A stretch of 64,000 nt of DNA. Source: an uncultured Flavobacteriales bacterium (GTDB lineage: Bacteria; Bacteroidota; Bacteroidia; Flavobacteriales; Crocinitomicaceae). Shown piece after piece: positions 62,849-64,000 of this stretch. The notes under the pieces were generated by a model. The model was not told where the DNA came from. It searched no databases and saw only the letters and a list, made by a program, of their open reading frames with translations. The stretch is from positions 1 to 64,000 of the forward strand of contig CAMLFH010000008.1 of NCBI GenBank assembly GCA_946479285.1, given 5' to 3'. Each line of letters begins with the position of its first letter. Positions within the stretch are counted from its first letter, which is position 1. A program made the translations under genes and the position numbers.

Positions 62849-64000
62849 CTACGGAATCAATTTCTTATAATCACCTGTAAACAATGACAAATTCAACACG
62901 GCAGTTCTCAAATTGAACTCAGAAGTCAGCTGGCGGTTTTTTGCCTGGATGATCGAAAATTGGATTTCGCGCAGTTCGAATTGAGTCAATGAGCCGCTTT
63001 CAAATGATTTCTGCGCAATCCCGAACATTTCTGTAGTGTTGACAATCGACGAATTTTCCAAGCGGTACATGCGTTCTGAAAAGGTGTAATCCTGCCATGC
63101 TTTATCGACTTCTGTTTGAATGGTTTGCTCCTGCTTTTCAACCACAAATTCCGCATTTTCTTTTTGGAGTTTGTTGTTTTTTATGGTTGTGACATTCGAT
63201 AAGCCATCCAGGATCGTCCAGCTTAATGTAAGTCCGATTCCCGGCCCCAAACTGCGGTTAGAAGCGAGCAACCCGACTTCACTTTTGGATAAAGTAGTGG
63301 AATACTGCGCGTAAAAGGATAGCTGTGGGTAATAACGGCTTTGTAATTCTTTGCGCTGTTGATCTATAATTGCGATTTGGCTTTTTTGGACCAGTAAACT
63401 GGTGTTTTGGGCCAATGCATTTTCTAAAATAGCAGCCTGGCTCAGTGCCGGAATAGCAGGAATGTTATCGTCCACATCAAATTGCATGTTTCCTGCTTCA
63501 CCCATCACCATTGCTAAATCTGCTTTCATTTTACCGATTAAGTTCAAATGACTCAGGTAATTTGAACTGTCTGCATTCAAATCCAGTTTTGACTGAAGTA
63601 ATTCCAGGTCGTTTGCCGCTCCGTTTTGTGATCGAAGCAGGATGAGGTCATAACGTTCTTTGGAAAGCTGGATCGCTTCTTCGTAAACAGTTTGCATGCG
63701 TTTATAATACTGCAAACTGTAATATAGTACAGAAGCCTGGTAGATCGACATTTCCATTTGCGCTGTCAGGTTCACGGTTGCCAGATCTTCCTGAAGTTGC
63801 AGGCGTTTGTCCCTGGCGAACATCGCAAATCCGTCAAAAAATGTCCAGTTCAAACGTGCGGCAGCGATCAGTGAGTTATTATTTGCCCCGTTTTTTTCAT
63901 TCACCTGTCCGGAATAGAATTCCTGGCGCGTATTAGTCATTGTCCAGTTTTGGTCGGCAGTTACACCAACAGTTGGCAAATATCCTGCGGTACCGATATT
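62849..64000 (-). CDS. TolC-family outer membrane efflux protein (5' end beyond window)
   Basis: 384 residues are visible, and the frame continues past the right edge (NIGTAGYLPTVGVTA is the typical TolC opening after the signal region). Long helical hairpins with repeated L/A/Q-rich stretches and the second repeat (IAIIDQQRKELQSRYYPQLS) fit an outer-membrane channel of a tripartite efflux or type I export pump. The likely membrane-fusion and RND partners would lie to the right. The regulator next door may be functionally linked. Confidence 0.85.
   Translation of the reverse strand, partial: NIGTAGYLPTVGVTADQNWTMTNTRQEFYSGQVNEKNGANNNSLIAAARLNWTFFDGFAMFARDKRLQLQEDLATVNLTAQMEMSIYQASVLYYSLQYYKRMQTVYEEAIQLSKERYDLILLRSQNGAANDLELLQSKLDLNADSSNYLSHLNLIGKMKADLAMVMGEAGNMQFDVDDNIPAIPALSQAAILENALAQNTSLLVQKSQIAIIDQQRKELQSRYYPQLSFYAQYSTTLSKSEVGLLASNRSLGPGIGLTLSWTILDGLSNVTTIKNNKLQKENAEFVVEKQEQTIQTEVDKAWQDYTFSERMYRLENSSIVNTTEMFGIAQKSFESGSLTQFELREIQFSIIQAKNRQLTSEFNLRTAVLNLSLFTGDYKKLIP

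Noticed and set aside
1..64000. CRISPR array, tRNA or rRNA genes, complete insertion sequence, prophage
   Set aside because: No regular spaced direct repeats, no cloverleaf or rRNA-like segments, and no DDE transposase, integrase or phage structural genes were seen; a tRNA could still be missed by eye.

Overview
The window looks like a chromosomal segment of a Bacteroidota bacterium, most likely order Flavobacteriales. I infer this from several things. There are type IX secretion (T9SS) sorting domains at 12636-14546 and 55429-57834. There is an ECF sigma/FecR pair, TonB-dependent and CarboxypepD_reg-type barrels, DUF349, DUF5916, DUF2807 and LytTR proteins, and repeated Bacteroidota-type promoters (TTG ... 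TAnnTTTG). A family resembling Crocinitomicaceae is plausible, but the species cannot be read from the sequence. No rRNA, tRNA or CRISPR array was found. The two edges cut genes: dndC on the left and a TolC-type efflux gene on the right.

Layout. 1-0.5 kb: 5' part of dndC, the edge of a DNA phosphorothioation (Dnd) locus that continues outside the window. 0.75-5.5 kb: envelope proteins (TonB C-terminal protein, large barrel, secreted unknown). 5.7-7.1 kb: fumC. 7.2-10.5 kb: an unusual accessory stretch in which a DUF559 nuclease-like gene and a GxxExxY nuclease-like gene are each bracketed by inverted repeats. The second one sits between two LpxR-like lipid A deacylase paralogues. 10.5-14.8 kb: an ECF sigma factor coupled to a membrane SUMF1 protein, then a VWA/T9SS protein with a MITE-like repeat in front. 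14.9-22 kb: AlkB-like oxygenase, MarC, AsmA, a VWD protein and a 619-base structured non-coding gap. 22.2-27.4 kb: a six-gene operon (PfkB kinase, DUF349, membrane proteins, SMI1/KNR4, EamA). 27.4-36.7 kb: TonB-dependent receptor, DUF2807 lipoprotein, sigma-FecR-STN/surface-repeat operon and a DUF5916 protein. 36.7-41.1 kb: lipoproteins and ComEC. 41.2-44.6 kb: the housekeeping cluster thrS-infC-rpmI-rplT, with a strongly structured rpmI-rplT spacer. 44.6-48.5 kb: serine hydrolase, a degenerate REP-transposase-like protein and a hydrolase with a frame-shifted start. 48.7-53.3 kb: a Y-family polymerase and a DnaE-type polymerase forming a probable damage-tolerance cassette. 53.4-64 kb: DEAD-box helicase, T9SS adhesin-like protein, GldM-C-like protein, serine hydrolase with YchJ-type protein, phosphatase/sulfatase-fold protein, LytTR regulator and TolC.

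Most interesting signals: (1) two small PD-(D/E)XK-like genes within 2 kb, each enclosed by a different inverted repeat, one repeat belonging to a ~150-bp MITE-like family with ~30-bp terminal inverted repeats; (2) a class of genes whose TAnnTTTG box ends only 4-5 nt before the start codon, two of them sharing a near-identical 20-nt block, suggesting leaderless transcripts; (3) three consecutive hairpins between rpmI and rplT; (4) a sigma/anti-sigma operon whose third gene encodes twelve 15-16-residue surface repeats; (5) a DinB+DnaE cassette with a palindromic candidate operator and no imuA-like partner.
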